The position numbers were made by a program, and so were the translations under genes. Under the pieces are notes generated by a model. The model was not told the DNA's origin. It did no database searches and saw only the letters and a program-made list of their open reading frames with translations. A stretch of DNA of 64,000 nt from Lomentospora prolificans (lineage: Eukaryota; Ascomycota; Sordariomycetes; Microascales; Microascaceae). This document shows, piece after piece, positions 23,155 to 34,416 of this stretch (position 1 is its first letter; each line of letters starts with the position of its first letter). The stretch is taken from contig JARFXM010000009.1 in NCBI GenBank assembly GCA_029532625.1, positions 3,224,001-3,288,000 on the forward strand, given 5' to 3'.

Positions 23155-26100
23155 TCACCTCCTGCCGTCAGTCGAGCCGCCGTGGCTCGAAGGGTACTGG
23201 TCGTCGACCAGTTCAGCAGAACTTCCTAAAAGGTCGACGTGATGCCGGTCCGGTTCGACTCTGCTGATGCTATGTTGTGGTACATGACCGCTGGTGGGCT
23301 TGTCCTTGTTGGTCTCCTCCCGGTGAAGGTCAATCTGGGTGAACTCATCACCAATGTCCATCGAGGAAAGCGAGGAATTGTGCCTCATAGAATCCGTTCG
23401 CTCGAACGGCAGGCGAGATAGCATGGGGGGCCCGTCCGTTTTCTCGTTGACCGACGGCTTGGAGGTATGGCTGTTTTGCTCAGGCGAGCCAGGAGGGCTC
23501 ACCGGGCTCACAGGTGGGATAAGGTTGAACGAAGGGGTCCGGCTGTGGTCGAGAATTCCCGAGTGGCGTTTCGAACTCTTTCTTGGAATATCTGGCGCGT
23601 CAAAATCGTCCGATCCGGTACCCTCCGGATCCACGTCTTGTGGTTCGCCATGATCGTTCAAGAGGGTCGCGGGGCTTCGTGCACGCTTTATCTTCCCAGC
23701 TCCCGCAATGTCACCCTCATCGTCGGGGTCGGCTGGGCCGTTCCTTAGGTTCGACATGGCCACGGGCACACCCTCACTCGCAGGTTCGCCATCAAGACCG
23801 GCTTGCACCCGCATCGCGGGAGGCATTCTAGCACTCCGAACAACTTCGAATCCCTTGCCTTTATCTTTGGTCTTCCCGCTGAAGAATGATCGTAGCCAAC
23901 CCTGGGCGGTAGCCACGGGGCCCGTGGGATCAGCCGGGCCCGTTCCCAGCTTCCTTCCGGGTCGATCCGAATTGAGGGCCGGCCCTCTGACACCGTAGTA
24001 GAAATCAACTTCCCTCGTCGTGTAGTCGGTTCTGGGCGCTAGGTTAATGGGAAGAGAGCCGTGGGGCGCCGGCGTCGCGCCTCGAGAAAGGGCCGCATCT
24101 AAATCACTCGGGTCACCTAGAATGGCCCCCGACTGGCTGTATCGCTTCGGTTCTACTAGGGAGATACGATTCGGGTTGCTACTTATGGATTCCGTAAGGG
24201 TCTCGCGCCTTCTTCTTGGCGGACGATAGTAGTAGGGTTCCATCGCGTTGTCGGCAATGGCAGCTTGGTTCGGCCTGGTGGCGTGAGTCGGGGAAGGGAG
24301 GAATGAAAACGGATTCGCTTCCCCGGGAGTTGTGGGTGTAAAAGAACTCGCGGGGGCGCCAGAGTATATGTCGATACTATCGAGAGCGGATGAGGACCTA
24401 TGCTGCTTGCTCATTAGGCCGCCAATACTGGCCACAGATTCGCTCCTAAGTCTCCCACCCGGCATCACATATCCAGCCTTGGAACCGCGGTCAGCATCGA
24501 GCATTGCTGTGGTGGAGAGTTGGCTCTGTCGAGACACTCCATGGTGGCGACGAGACATGCGCCTCGATAGCTGTCGCATGCCAAAGATCTTGGAAAGCCC
24601 ACCACGAGTCAGACCACGCATATCATCGCCACCAGCACCAAGGAGGCGAGCTATGACCTCAATCAAAGTCTGGAGCGCATTAAGGAAGAATCCAAACACG
24701 AGGACGCTCCCATGGAGGACTAGAATGACGTAACCCACCCATCCCTTAGGTCCTTCAGTGACACCAAGAGTTGGGGCAAAGGCGATCATGAGCAGCGTGG
24801 TGATTAGGCGGAGTATAGAGAACAGCGAGTGATACGCATTCATCGAGGTTTGGCGGTCGAACGGTCGGAAGTAAACTAGAGTAAGAAGCTGCACTACCTC
24901 GGCGCTGGCTAGAATGGCAATCTGGGCGATACCTGATGCCTGTAGGCCGCCAATGGCGATGCCTCGAAGGATACCGAGGAGAATAGGGACAATCGCAAAG
25001 CCAGCAGCTGCATCTGTATAAGTATTATATAGCGGCCCATAAAGCAAGACCGTAGGAAGGTCATCGAAAAGGTCAGATCTCGGCCGAGCGCTAACTATCA
25101 CCCGGAGAAGCCATAGCGTAAATGCAATTACGGCAGCGAGGGTCAGGACGGCAAGGGCAACGGCGTAAGCGGGCGATTCCCCAGCGGCGACAAGTTGGAA
25201 GGTGGATAGCGTGACGACTGGGAGCAAGAAAAAGTTAAAGGCAATCCGGATGATATTACCCAAGGAAAATGGCACATTCTTGGATCGGAGATCCTCCTCG
25301 GGAATGCTTCTGGCAAGTCGGTATATCCAACGGACAATGAACCCCAGCTGCGTGAGAACCAACACAGCAGCGATGATGACAAGCAGCCAAATCATCATCC
25401 CAGCCCACACGTCTCTAGACTCGCTCATGCCCACCAGTTGGCTGAATCGAACGAGACCGCGGGTGCTGTTGGTAACATAGATGCCGTCGACAAGGCTCTC
25501 ATAAGCCGGGCCCTTGCTCACAAAGCTTTGATTGAACATTAGCGAGGACCACGCCACTCGGCTCGCCACTGGTTGGTAAAATCCGGGGTAGTTGAGCGAC
25601 AGGCCTCCAGTTAATGCGGCGAATTGAATATATTGCAGGCAATCACCGAAACCGGGCGTCACAAGGCGAAGCAAGTCAACATCCCGGCCATGGTTTGAGG
25701 ACCACATGAAAATGTCAGTCGTCCCCCATGGGCTGTAAATGGCGGCAAGCAGGGTTGCAAACCCGACGAAGAGGAGGGCGACAAAGGGTAGGAAGGTGAG
25801 CATCCAGGCGAAGTTGCCGAGATCCGGAGTGATAGGTACAGATACGCATCCTATAGCAGTTTGGGCGGAATCGCCGTAAATAATGAGGAATGTGGCTGAA
25901 AAGGTCGCTAAGGAGTATGAAGAGAAGAATTCGCGAGAGAGACTCATCGCTGGGAGGCCAATGGGGAGTTCCCTATTAGGGGACACAAGTTAGCGGGACA
26001 AGAAGAACAATAGCGACAACATAGCCTAAGAGAACGATTGGGGTAGCCGTTCAGACACTTACAGCGCGGTTGTGTCAAAGATGGGGGCCAGTGGGCATGT

Positions 26101-26529
26101 CGCATTTATAAGTCCATCTTTGCAGAAGTCGACCTTGTTGTAGAACGGCTCGTAGGTAAGAACGTTGACTTTGGTGATCAAGGTCGTGGCTCGACCCAGC
26201 GACCGCTCAGGCTCTTGAAGAATCTTGCCATCGGTATAATCAGGGCTAGTCCACGCAGGATCTCCGGCGGGAGGCACACCATCGGCACTATAGGAACCAG
26301 TGACGTTCCCCCACGCGGTTACGCGAAGACCATGGCTATGATTCTGGGTGTCGAAGACGGCGTCGACGTAGAGGGGAACAAGTTGCAGTGGCACGGGCTC
26401 ACGATCCCTGTACGTATCGGGCAGGCAGTTGTCAAAGGCAGCGAGTTGGACAGCGGCCGTAGGCACAAAAAAGAGGCTGAGGGTGAGCAAACAGGTGACC
26501 AGGAAAGGACGTATGTGCAATCGACGCAT
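23155..26529 (-). CDS. ML-domain TRP-like membrane protein (FLC/Pkd2 family)
   Basis: Large integral membrane protein of the fungal TRP-like/flavin-carrier family, proposed for calcium signalling, ER/plasma-membrane transport and cell-wall integrity. Exons 26529-26063 and 25972-23155 with a 90-bp intron give 1,094 aa. The start at 26529 (MRRLHIRPFLVTCLLTLSLF) is chosen because it begins a good signal peptide; in-frame ATGs exist 71, 33 and 23 codons upstream. An ML-like luminal domain (about residues 27-160) contains several Cys (FDNCLPDTYRD, VDFCKDGLINATCPLAPIFD). About nine to ten membrane segments follow (from about 165 to 640). Next comes a long disordered Ser/Pro/Arg-rich cytoplasmic tail starting near MRGLTRGGLSKIFGMRQLSRR. 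The terminal TGA lies inside a consensus donor AG|GTGAGC at 23158, so a further 3' exon cannot be excluded. Confidence 0.85.
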
Positions 26530-28280
26530 GTTTTCCCCCCGCAAAGGTGTTATCCTTTCCGGTTGGCCCTGGCGGGGCTCAAAGCTAAAGGTCGACATCT
26601 TGTTCGTTGGAGCAGAGACACAACTCATGGCATATCTTGACTTCGATATCGGTACGATTGGCGATCCATGACGACGGGGTTCGCTCTCGGGTCGGCTACG
26701 GGGATTTAGCAAGGCTTCGCGGGAAAGCCCATGCGTTCGCATGATCGAAAGGGCTCGGTCTCGTGTTAATTTTAGTTGATGACTTGTCGTAGCACAAGCA
26801 CAGAGAAGGGGGGAACAACGGCAAGAGGGGTTGGGTGCTATTCAGCTCGTCATTTTGCGGTTCGGGCGAGGTGCGGAGAGGCTCGAGCCGACCTGAAGGA
26901 TTGATGGGAAACGAAGGGAGGAAATTCAAATTGCGAGCGAGCGTGATATTACAGGAAAAGAGAGTCAGAAGCCGGCGATTTCAATCGACCTGGCAGGCGG
27001 CCTTTTGGGAGGGAAGGGGGTAAAGGGGAAGAGAAAACCGGCGCGTGGAAGCTGGGCTGTGAAAATGAGGCAGCACAGAACCCAGTCGGACTTGTGCTAG
27101 GCTAAGCGGGTAGGTCAGATCAAATCGTATTGGATCATTGATTGATCCATCAGGGCTCCTTTGTATGGGGATAATTCTCGGTCAGGTTAATAATCTAGGT
27201 TGTCTGGACTTCTTAATTGTCCAGGAGCCAGGTATCGAGGTACAAGGCACTGGTACTCGGCCTGGCAGACTGGCCAGACCAACCAGCACCAAGGTGACTT
27301 ATCCTTGTACCCGGGCACCATGAACAGCGTGGCTCGTCACCAACGTCGAGTGCGGGTGATGCCCCATTGCTTAATACGAGGTGGGACACAAGTCAGTGTG
27401 AGGTACCAAGTACCCGCTCAGCTTGATTAGGGGAGAACGAAGGCGGAGCTTGCTGGCGGTTGGAAATTCTTCTCTCCCAGAGTCATTGACTGTCAGTTTA
27501 CTCGTTTCGCTTCTGACAATCGATTAAACAGTCCTCCTGGACAGTATTACCAGTCCCCTTACCTCACAAGCCAGCATAAGGCACCCACGAACCAGACAAG
27601 GAAACGTCATCCTCGAGGTTTTCAAAAAAAGGGAAGGGCGGATTCCTCCACACAGGGTTGTTGCTAGCTTAACCATGAGAATTGACCTCTGTGAGAATTT
27701 ACTGGTCGAGCAATGCTCGTCGGCAAAGCACAGCCTCTCTCTCGTCAGACTCTGCGCAACCACCAGGCCTCGAGGGCTAGGTAGGCCTTGGCTCTATCTC
27801 TGCCTGTCTCCTGTTCGGTTCACTCGATGAATCTCTCTTGGTTGCCAGCAGTACAATAAAACTTCCTTCTCACCTGAGAAATAAAGAGCGTGTCTGTTGA
27901 TGCCAGCGATCATTAATCCCCGACTAATATGGCCAGCCAGCTTCCCCCTCCCTCGCGAGCAAGGCAGGTATTTCGCACAGCCAGGCGGTACATCAATCCT
28001 ACTGGCTCGTGTAACTAAGAATACATTGCCATGCCGTGCGCTTGTAAAGAGCATCCCATCGACATCCAATAGGCGCATACAAGCCCATTTCGTTTTCTCT
28101 CAACCTAACGTATGGGTTTTATCCTTCTTGATGCAGCAGACGGGCCTCGACGTAACACTGCAACAATGCCGCCTGGGCTAGTTTGGCTGGGACGGCGTCG
28201 GGGCTGAATCAGGGAAAGTGCGCTGGCTTTGGATCCGTTGTGATGGTTGCTGTAGCTTCATAGGGCACCCGGCCCAACCT

Positions 28281-28297
28281 CAGCCAGCCAGCCAGCA
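28281..28297. repeat. CAGC tandem motif
   Basis: Four CAGC units in tandem (CAGCCAGCCAGCCAGCA). The same motif appears in several other intergenic places in this window on both strands (see findings). Confidence 0.7.
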
Positions 28298-28979
28298 AGT
28301 CTTCACTCGTCCTGTAGTTGGTGATACTCGGGCTCTCCGTATGCCACAGTGGGTTAAATTGCCAGCGGGCATCAAATCAGTCACATTGATGGAGTGCCAG
28401 GCAGGGCTGAGCTGTAGCTAGCATCTGGCGCCCGAGCCTGACGCCGTAGCCTGTGTCAGGTGTCAGTGGCGCTGCTGGCTGGCTCATCATGACGCTTTTA
28501 GCTTTCAGAAGACGATGCTCTCCTTTCCAATCCACCATTTGGATCCCTTTACTCATACTATCTCCTACTTTCGTCTTAAAAGAGCAACTCTCTTACTGTA
28601 CGTGGTCCTCGGACCGGCCACTTGCCATAAGCACAGTTCAGTGGGCTCCCGGGCACGAAGAGATCTGTGGAGCAGACAGCTCGTTTCCAGAGGATCGGAT
28701 CGGCTGCGGGAGAATCAATCGTCTCTCATTCTCTATTTGCCCCCCCTCTTCCATCTGCTAGGCAATGCAATATTGGATGGGTGCGGGCTCCCGCACACCT
28801 GATTTCTCCATTCCCTGGGTCGCGCCTCGCCCCAGGCCCTCGTTTCCCGTCTCTCGCCAGCCATTCGAAAGGTCCGGTGTCGCACTAACAAGCGAGCCCA
28901 CTCAAAGGGAATGTTCCAGCAGGTTTGTCTCTCCAGGGTCTAGGACGCTCCACACTAAATCGACTGACAGCAGCTAAAG

Positions 28980-29003
28980 AAAAAAAAAAAAAAAAAAAAA
29001 AAA
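28980..29003. repeat. Poly-A tract
   Basis: Twenty-four A in a row in non-coding DNA. Confidence 0.85.
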
Positions 29004-30675
29004 GGCAGCTGGAAGGTACAAGATTCCGCGCTGGCCGGAACCCGAGAACAATCCAGGAACGGCCGGGAACATCTGGAGCGCAGCGCACTGCGGATCCCGC
29101 AGCTCAAAAGTGTGAATGCGCGCTATCGCTAATACCAGCCGGCGCAAGACCGCTGGCCCCCCGAGGCGATCCAGGAACTCAATACGAGAGAGGATCAAAA
29201 GCGAATCCCCCCTAAACCCCCGTTCGGCCCCAAACACCCTGCGCAGGCTGGTTGCCGAACAATGAGACAAAGACGAGCAGTCAAGATTATCTGTTTCCGC
29301 AATGAGAGACAACTCTGACAAGTTGTGTGAAACAGAAAAGCCCATCTCAGCAGTTACGTGGTACACATCCAAGTGGGTGCTGAGCATCAAAGCTACGACA
29401 GTTCAACAATGGCTCAATGACTAGCCGGTGCAACTGCACGGATAGCGAGTGTGAAAAGTCTGGTCTTTCGCTGCGACTTCGACAGTAATAACACCCACAA
29501 GAAATCGAAATGGGGTGCTCAGCCAATTGCCGACTATCACGGGTGCCCTACAGCCATGGTTTAAAAATAGGCCCACTCCATCTTTAGCTGCACGAAGAAA
29601 AAGCAGACCTGACAGCAACCTGTGTGGTGCGTCCACGAAGGATCAGACAACGGGGTCGAGTCAGTGTATCAGAACAGAGCTTCGAAGAGCCCTCGTCGCA
29701 TCAATGTGCTTTGCAAGTGTGCGTATCTGCACAACCAAGCCAGGTTTTGTGTCCATTCCCAGATATTCCCAGCCTTTAACATATCGGCCCCAGTTATAAG
29801 AACTCTGGCATTGGGCGCGACCTAAAGCCGATCAGCCTTTCGGTGGGCCAGGCCATCACCTCAAGGATCTCCTATACCATGTCGTTCCACACTTCACCAG
29901 GGATCAAGCAGCACTAAGCTGGGCACCGCCTTCCAACATTCCCAGAGTCTCTGGTATCAACCCTTGAAATCACTGACAAAATCGGGACAAGCTGAAAGGG
30001 CGGAAAAGAGGTGCGAGAATGAATGCGAATGTGGGCCAGCTCACCCGCGTTTCCACGACTCTCCATGCCCCGGCTCCGATGTAACTCTCGCCCCATTCCT
30101 TGTCCCCCTCACCTTGGGCCAAACTCGTATGAATGGGATTTTCTACCAGTAAAGAAAGAAAGCAGGTTGATAGATCAACCAAGAAGCCGCACCGCACTAG
30201 AGCTTGCAAACGCGTTAGGCTGGGGAAAAAAGTCTCCGGCTGCGCCTCTGTTTTGGTATCGCCAGCGATCCCACCATAAGGTCCCAGTGTGAACACCCAC
30301 TACTTCTGTGACTCTCTCCTCGCAAACCGTACGTAAATCTGAGCATCCGGAATCGACTGAAAGAAAACAACCTGAAAATTTCAGCCAGTCCCTGGATCGC
30401 CTCCGTGCATGGCTGGCCTCTCCGTCTTAGCGCTTGGGGAATACGAAGGTCCAGCCACCATCTGAACCTCACCCCCATCAATGGCCGATCTCTTGCATCA
30501 GTCGACCCACGGAGTGAGATTTAGCGTCTCTCCATCCTCTCTCCCACGTCATTCCATACCCTTTTAGGGCCAGCGTCAGATGTGCTCCTGTCTCTGCAAC
30601 CTTTGCCCAGCGTCACGTTGACCCAAACTAAACTACATGAGAAAATGAGAACAGGTAGGTATATAGAAAGCGACA

Positions 30676-30831
30676 CTAAAAATAAAAGTTAAAAATTAAA
30701 AATAAAATATAAATATAAATATAAATATAAATATAGATATAATAATAGTGAATAATAAATGATAAATAATATAAATAAATATATAAATAAGTAATAAATA
30801 ATAATAAAAAATAAAGATAAAAAATAAAAAA
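30676..30831. repeat. AT-rich low-complexity patch (ATAAAT units)
   Basis: About 155 bases made almost wholly of A and T, built from imperfect AAATAT / ATAAAT / AATAATA units, inside DNA that is otherwise near balanced GC. Very few G or C occur in it. Confidence 0.85.
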
Positions 30832-31761
30832 GTCCGAAACAAAGGCCCAGTTTTAATGGTCTTCTCCTCCAGTGTCCCGGCAGCCTGCTTGTCAGTCCAG
30901 GAGCTCAACGCCATGCTCTCTCCCGCTCATCTCTAGGCCCGGGTCTGCCTTCGAAGGAAGCTTACATTTTTTTCGTCTCACCCAGAGAAGCACGCTCTCC
31001 ACACTAACTAGAGCATACCTGAAGAGCCGAGTCGATCTTCTCAGGCAATGACGACGTCCCGCTGTCAAGACGAACATACTAGGCCCATGAGGGCGCGGAT
31101 CTGGTAACACCCGGGGATCTGGCCCTCTCGTAAAGCATCAAACGGCCCACATCAGCACCCACCCCCTAAGAGCTCTGCGTCTATTGCTGCCCACCACTCA
31201 GGTGCGAGTTTCCTCGCTTCGTGTTCCGGAATGCTCAAGCTCCTTCGGGTCTCCCGGGGTGACTTCACGACCTTGAACCTTTTCACTTGAACCCAAAGTA
31301 ACTTAATCCACCAGTTGGACGTCGCTTTCTCGTGAGTGGGCCGGTAGATGAAGGCGTTTATTGAATGATCTACTAAATATCGATGTTGCAAAGGAAGTTC
31401 GAATCGAACACCTTGACCGTGGCCGACCCGGACATCGACTCAGGTTTCAATGCAGGTCCGTCTCTATGCGTGCTATTGATAGATCGGTGGGTTGGCACGA
31501 AGTCCTCGTCATGTAAACCTCGTTGCTTCTTCCGCCGAGTATACTCGGGTCATCATGGACTTGCAGAGTAGCCTCCTCGAGCGATCCAGCGAACCTCGTA
31601 AAGGGCCAAAGTAACCCGAAATCACGAAATCGGGACTTGTAACTATATTATGTTCTAGCTGTATGTATAGAGTAGAGTGCCCTCTCGTCACCGCCCGCCA
31701 ATTGCTACACTCTGGGCTGCTGTTGACAACTAATTCTATTACTGGGCGAGGTCCACTATCA

Positions 31762-34416
31762 TTACTCCTTCCCCTTACCTTTCAGTTGCCCTCGTAGGTC
31801 TAGCTTCAGATCGTGCCAGCTCCCAGTCTGACGCTGTGCCCACTTTCCGAATGCACTTTGTATAGCGTCCTGGATCTCGCTCGCCGATGTCAACCCAGTT
31901 GGCATTCCTGAGTGGCACTCACCGGCGACAACGTAGCTATCAATCCCCGCTATCAACGAGACTTCTCGTTCCAGCATATCAATACTAGTATTCACCCTAA
32001 TAATCACGTTATGCATTTCTCGATTGATAGAAATCGTTTCTAGTGGCAGAATATGGCTTCGGAGGCAGCTCATTGTACCTTCTTCGATCTGTCTATCCCG
32101 CAACACGGATCGCCGTCGTTCCATTGAGCATGCTCGGGAGTCGACGAGTATAGAAGATTCAGACTGATACTTGATCTCTGTGGAAGCATTCCTGGGAGAC
32201 ACTTTCGTCCAAGAACGTTCTGCTATCATAGATGTGGGTTTCGAGAGTGAATCAGCTTGCTGTATGGTTTCGAGTTTTTGGTTCTGCTCATCGCCTCGCC
32301 AACAGGTGCCAATAAAATGAGGGAAAGTGCCTAGAAGGTTATCCGCTTCTTGTAATAGCGAGTCGCAAGAAGCTGGATCCTGGTCGACTATTTTTGGGCG
32401 GCGCTTGGAGTTGTGGCTCGGATGGGACCAGTCGTAACCTTGAGCTCCGATTCTTCTAGGCGCCAAGAACTGGCGCATCACCTTGAGATTTTCACTGCCT
32501 CCACTACCCTTGGGCTGAATTATATCGGAGGGTCTAAACTGTCTTTGAGAGCCTGTAATGATTGCTCTGTTCCGCCTGGCAGGCAATGGAGGTGGTGTCT
32601 GAAGCCATTGAAGTGCTTGTGAAGGCCACATCATAGGTTTTGAAGCCAACTGCTCAAGTTCAAGACGGAGGCTATCAGATCCGCTAGGGCTAACCTCCTC
32701 TTCGTGTAGAATTAACTGCTCAGCCTGGCGCGGAAGCTGCTTCCAGACAGGTATTTCCGTACAAGAAAACCGGGGGTCTTCATGAGTATTCGCGGGGCGG
32801 AGTTCTCCTCTCCTTGCCTTGGCAGACTGGATTGCTAGAGTCCATGGATTGACTTCGGGGATTTCCGGTGGCGCGTCAAGGTTGAAGTTCTCTTCTAGTA
32901 CGTTAGAAGCGTCTGGTAGCAACATTATGTTGCTTTCACTGTTGATCTCTTCATGTTGAGTACTGGAAGTTGGTGCTCCAATCGTGCCCTCTTTTGTGCC
33001 CCCCCGATGAAGCAGGTCAACTACGGTTGAGTATTGAACATCCTGGGCTCGGGCGCCTTCTTCCTCGCTCTGATCTATAGACATATCCACATTCCAAATA
33101 GAAATAACCTGGCTATGGTTCGCAGCTGTTGGGTCAAAGTTAATAGGTCGGTCATCCCCGTCACCACGTCTGGAAGGATGGAGGAGAGACGCAGAAGCAG
33201 TTATACAGGGAGACTCAAGTATATCCGAGTAGATATCATCTTTTTCCACTAAGCACTCTAATGAGAGGAGGTCCTCAGGCGACAAGATATCTCCGGGTTC
33301 AGCCGAGCGCTCCGCTCGCTGCTCCGGTTTGTAGTACTCTTTGAGCATCTGGTTCACCACCTCTAATACTCTAGCCTCGTCTGTGAATATGACTTCATCC
33401 TTAGCAGGCGAGATGTTAACGTCATATATCCCTGGCGGGCATCTGATATTAAGGCGGATGAAGGGATTCGAGAGACGATGTCCCTCTGTTTTGAGGCAGC
33501 TCTCTAGATGAGCCTTATAAGCTATGAGTATTTTTTTGGGCGTTCCTCTTTGGGCGGCAAGTGGCCTAGAATCGACCGAGATGAATGCTCCCCTATTGCA
33601 AATTTCCGACGGCTTAGACTCCCTCCTGGGCAGAAAAGCCTCAATCTCTATTCGTGAGACTTCGACGCTCGTTAGCTCCTCGACAAGCTTCTTGTTCGGG
33701 CAGGAGGCCGATTCCACCACTTGTACAATGTTGCACTGGCTGGCCAGACTTTTGCCAAAGCATTGCAGGGTCGCGCCCTCAATGGTAGGTGGACTAGTAG
33801 GAGAGTAACTCCATGAGGCCGTGTCGTCTCCGGTGACCTTAAATAAAATGCGTAAATATGGCCTAGTGAGAGAGTACACTTGCAGCAAACGTCGGATATC
33901 AGATTGTGACTTCAAGCTCGCCTTAACGGCCGTTTGCCTCCTGACAGGCAGGTTCCCAAACAAGTTAGCGATTCGGATGGTAGTTCCGACAGGACTCGAT
34001 GTCGTCCGTTGTTCCGCCCCACCGCCTTCCGTGATAAGACGGATATGGTGACCAACAGGATCCCGCGCTGTGCGAGTGATTACGGTTATGTCGGAGCAAG
34101 TGTTTATTGAAGCTAACGCCTCGCCCCTGAATCCAAGGCTCGTGGCACCGATACGGGGAAGTTCCTGGAACGTTCTCAATTTGCTAGTGTGTGCGCGCCG
34201 CCCTAGGGCTTGAAAGTCATTGGAATCGATGCCATCGCCGTTATCTCTGACCTCAATCACATCTATGGTATTGCGTGAAATTTGAATTCGAACCGACGTG
34301 GCCTTGGCGTCAATTGCATTGTCCACGAGCTCCTTAATCACAGACGTCGGTGATATTACCACAGCGGAAGCTCGTAGTAGGCGAGCAGTATTTGCGGAGA
34401 GTGGATGAATCGTCAT
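31762..34416 (-). CDS. MLH2: MutL-family mismatch repair protein, MLH2/human PMS1 type
   Basis: GHKL ATPase of the MutL family, 884 aa in a single exon; nuclear, expected to pair with MLH1. N-terminal motifs are intact: E29 and N33 in KELVDNAIDAKA, D58 in VRDNGDGI, and GFRGEAL at 95-101, followed by NLFGNLPVRRQ. The transducer-like part runs to about residue 340 (NPFIRLNIRCPPGIYDVNISPAKDEV). The middle is a long disordered linker. The C-terminal part shows no DQHAxxERxxxE metal-binding endonuclease motif, which MLH3 and yeast Pms1/human PMS2 carry; that absence plus the NLPVRRQ context points to the Mlh2 branch, thought to limit gene-conversion tract length in meiosis and to assist mismatch repair. 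Family assignment to MutL is near certain, the branch less so. It lies downstream of and in the same direction as the splicing factor gene. Confidence 0.8.
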   Translation of the reverse strand: MTIHPLSANTARLLRASAVVISPTSVIKELVDNAIDAKATSVRIQISRNTIDVIEVRDNGDGIDSNDFQALGRRAHTSKLRTFQELPRIGATSLGFRGEALASINTCSDITVITRTARDPVGHHIRLITEGGGAEQRTTSSPVGTTIRIANLFGNLPVRRQTAVKASLKSQSDIRRLLQVYSLTRPYLRILFKVTGDDTASWSYSPTSPPTIEGATLQCFGKSLASQCNIVQVVESASCPNKKLVEELTSVEVSRIEIEAFLPRRESKPSEICNRGAFISVDSRPLAAQRGTPKKILIAYKAHLESCLKTEGHRLSNPFIRLNIRCPPGIYDVNISPAKDEVIFTDEARVLEVVNQMLKEYYKPEQRAERSAEPGDILSPEDLLSLECLVEKDDIYSDILESPCITASASLLHPSRRGDGDDRPINFDPTAANHSQVISIWNVDMSIDQSEEEGARAQDVQYSTVVDLLHRGGTKEGTIGAPTSSTQHEEINSESNIMLLPDASNVLEENFNLDAPPEIPEVNPWTLAIQSAKARRGELRPANTHEDPRFSCTEIPVWKQLPRQAEQLILHEEEVSPSGSDSLRLELEQLASKPMMWPSQALQWLQTPPPLPARRNRAIITGSQRQFRPSDIIQPKGSGGSENLKVMRQFLAPRRIGAQGYDWSHPSHNSKRRPKIVDQDPASCDSLLQEADNLLGTFPHFIGTCWRGDEQNQKLETIQQADSLSKPTSMIAERSWTKVSPRNASTEIKYQSESSILVDSRACSMERRRSVLRDRQIEEGTMSCLRSHILPLETISINREMHNVIIRVNTSIDMLEREVSLIAGIDSYVVAGECHSGMPTGLTSASEIQDAIQSAFGKWAQRQTGSWHDLKLDLRGQLKGKGKE

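Larger units (their letters stand above)
26530..31761. other. 5.2-kb gene-free stretch
   Basis: No supported gene on either strand. The first 500 bases should be promoter and leader of the TRP-like gene. The rest contains repeated CCAGCCAGC motifs (27931-27940, 28281-28297, 28474-28486), a CCAAGTACC near 27404, an A24 tract (28980-29003) and an AT-rich patch (30676-30831). This is the longest interval without a gene between recognised genes in the window. Confidence 0.5.

Noticed and set aside
26530..26742. Longer N-terminus for the TRP-like protein
   Set aside because: The 71 extra codons would bury the signal peptide that starts cleanly at 26529.
31396..31420. TTCGAAT resembling a tRNA T-loop
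   Set aside because: Stem bases do not pair; no cloverleaf can be drawn.
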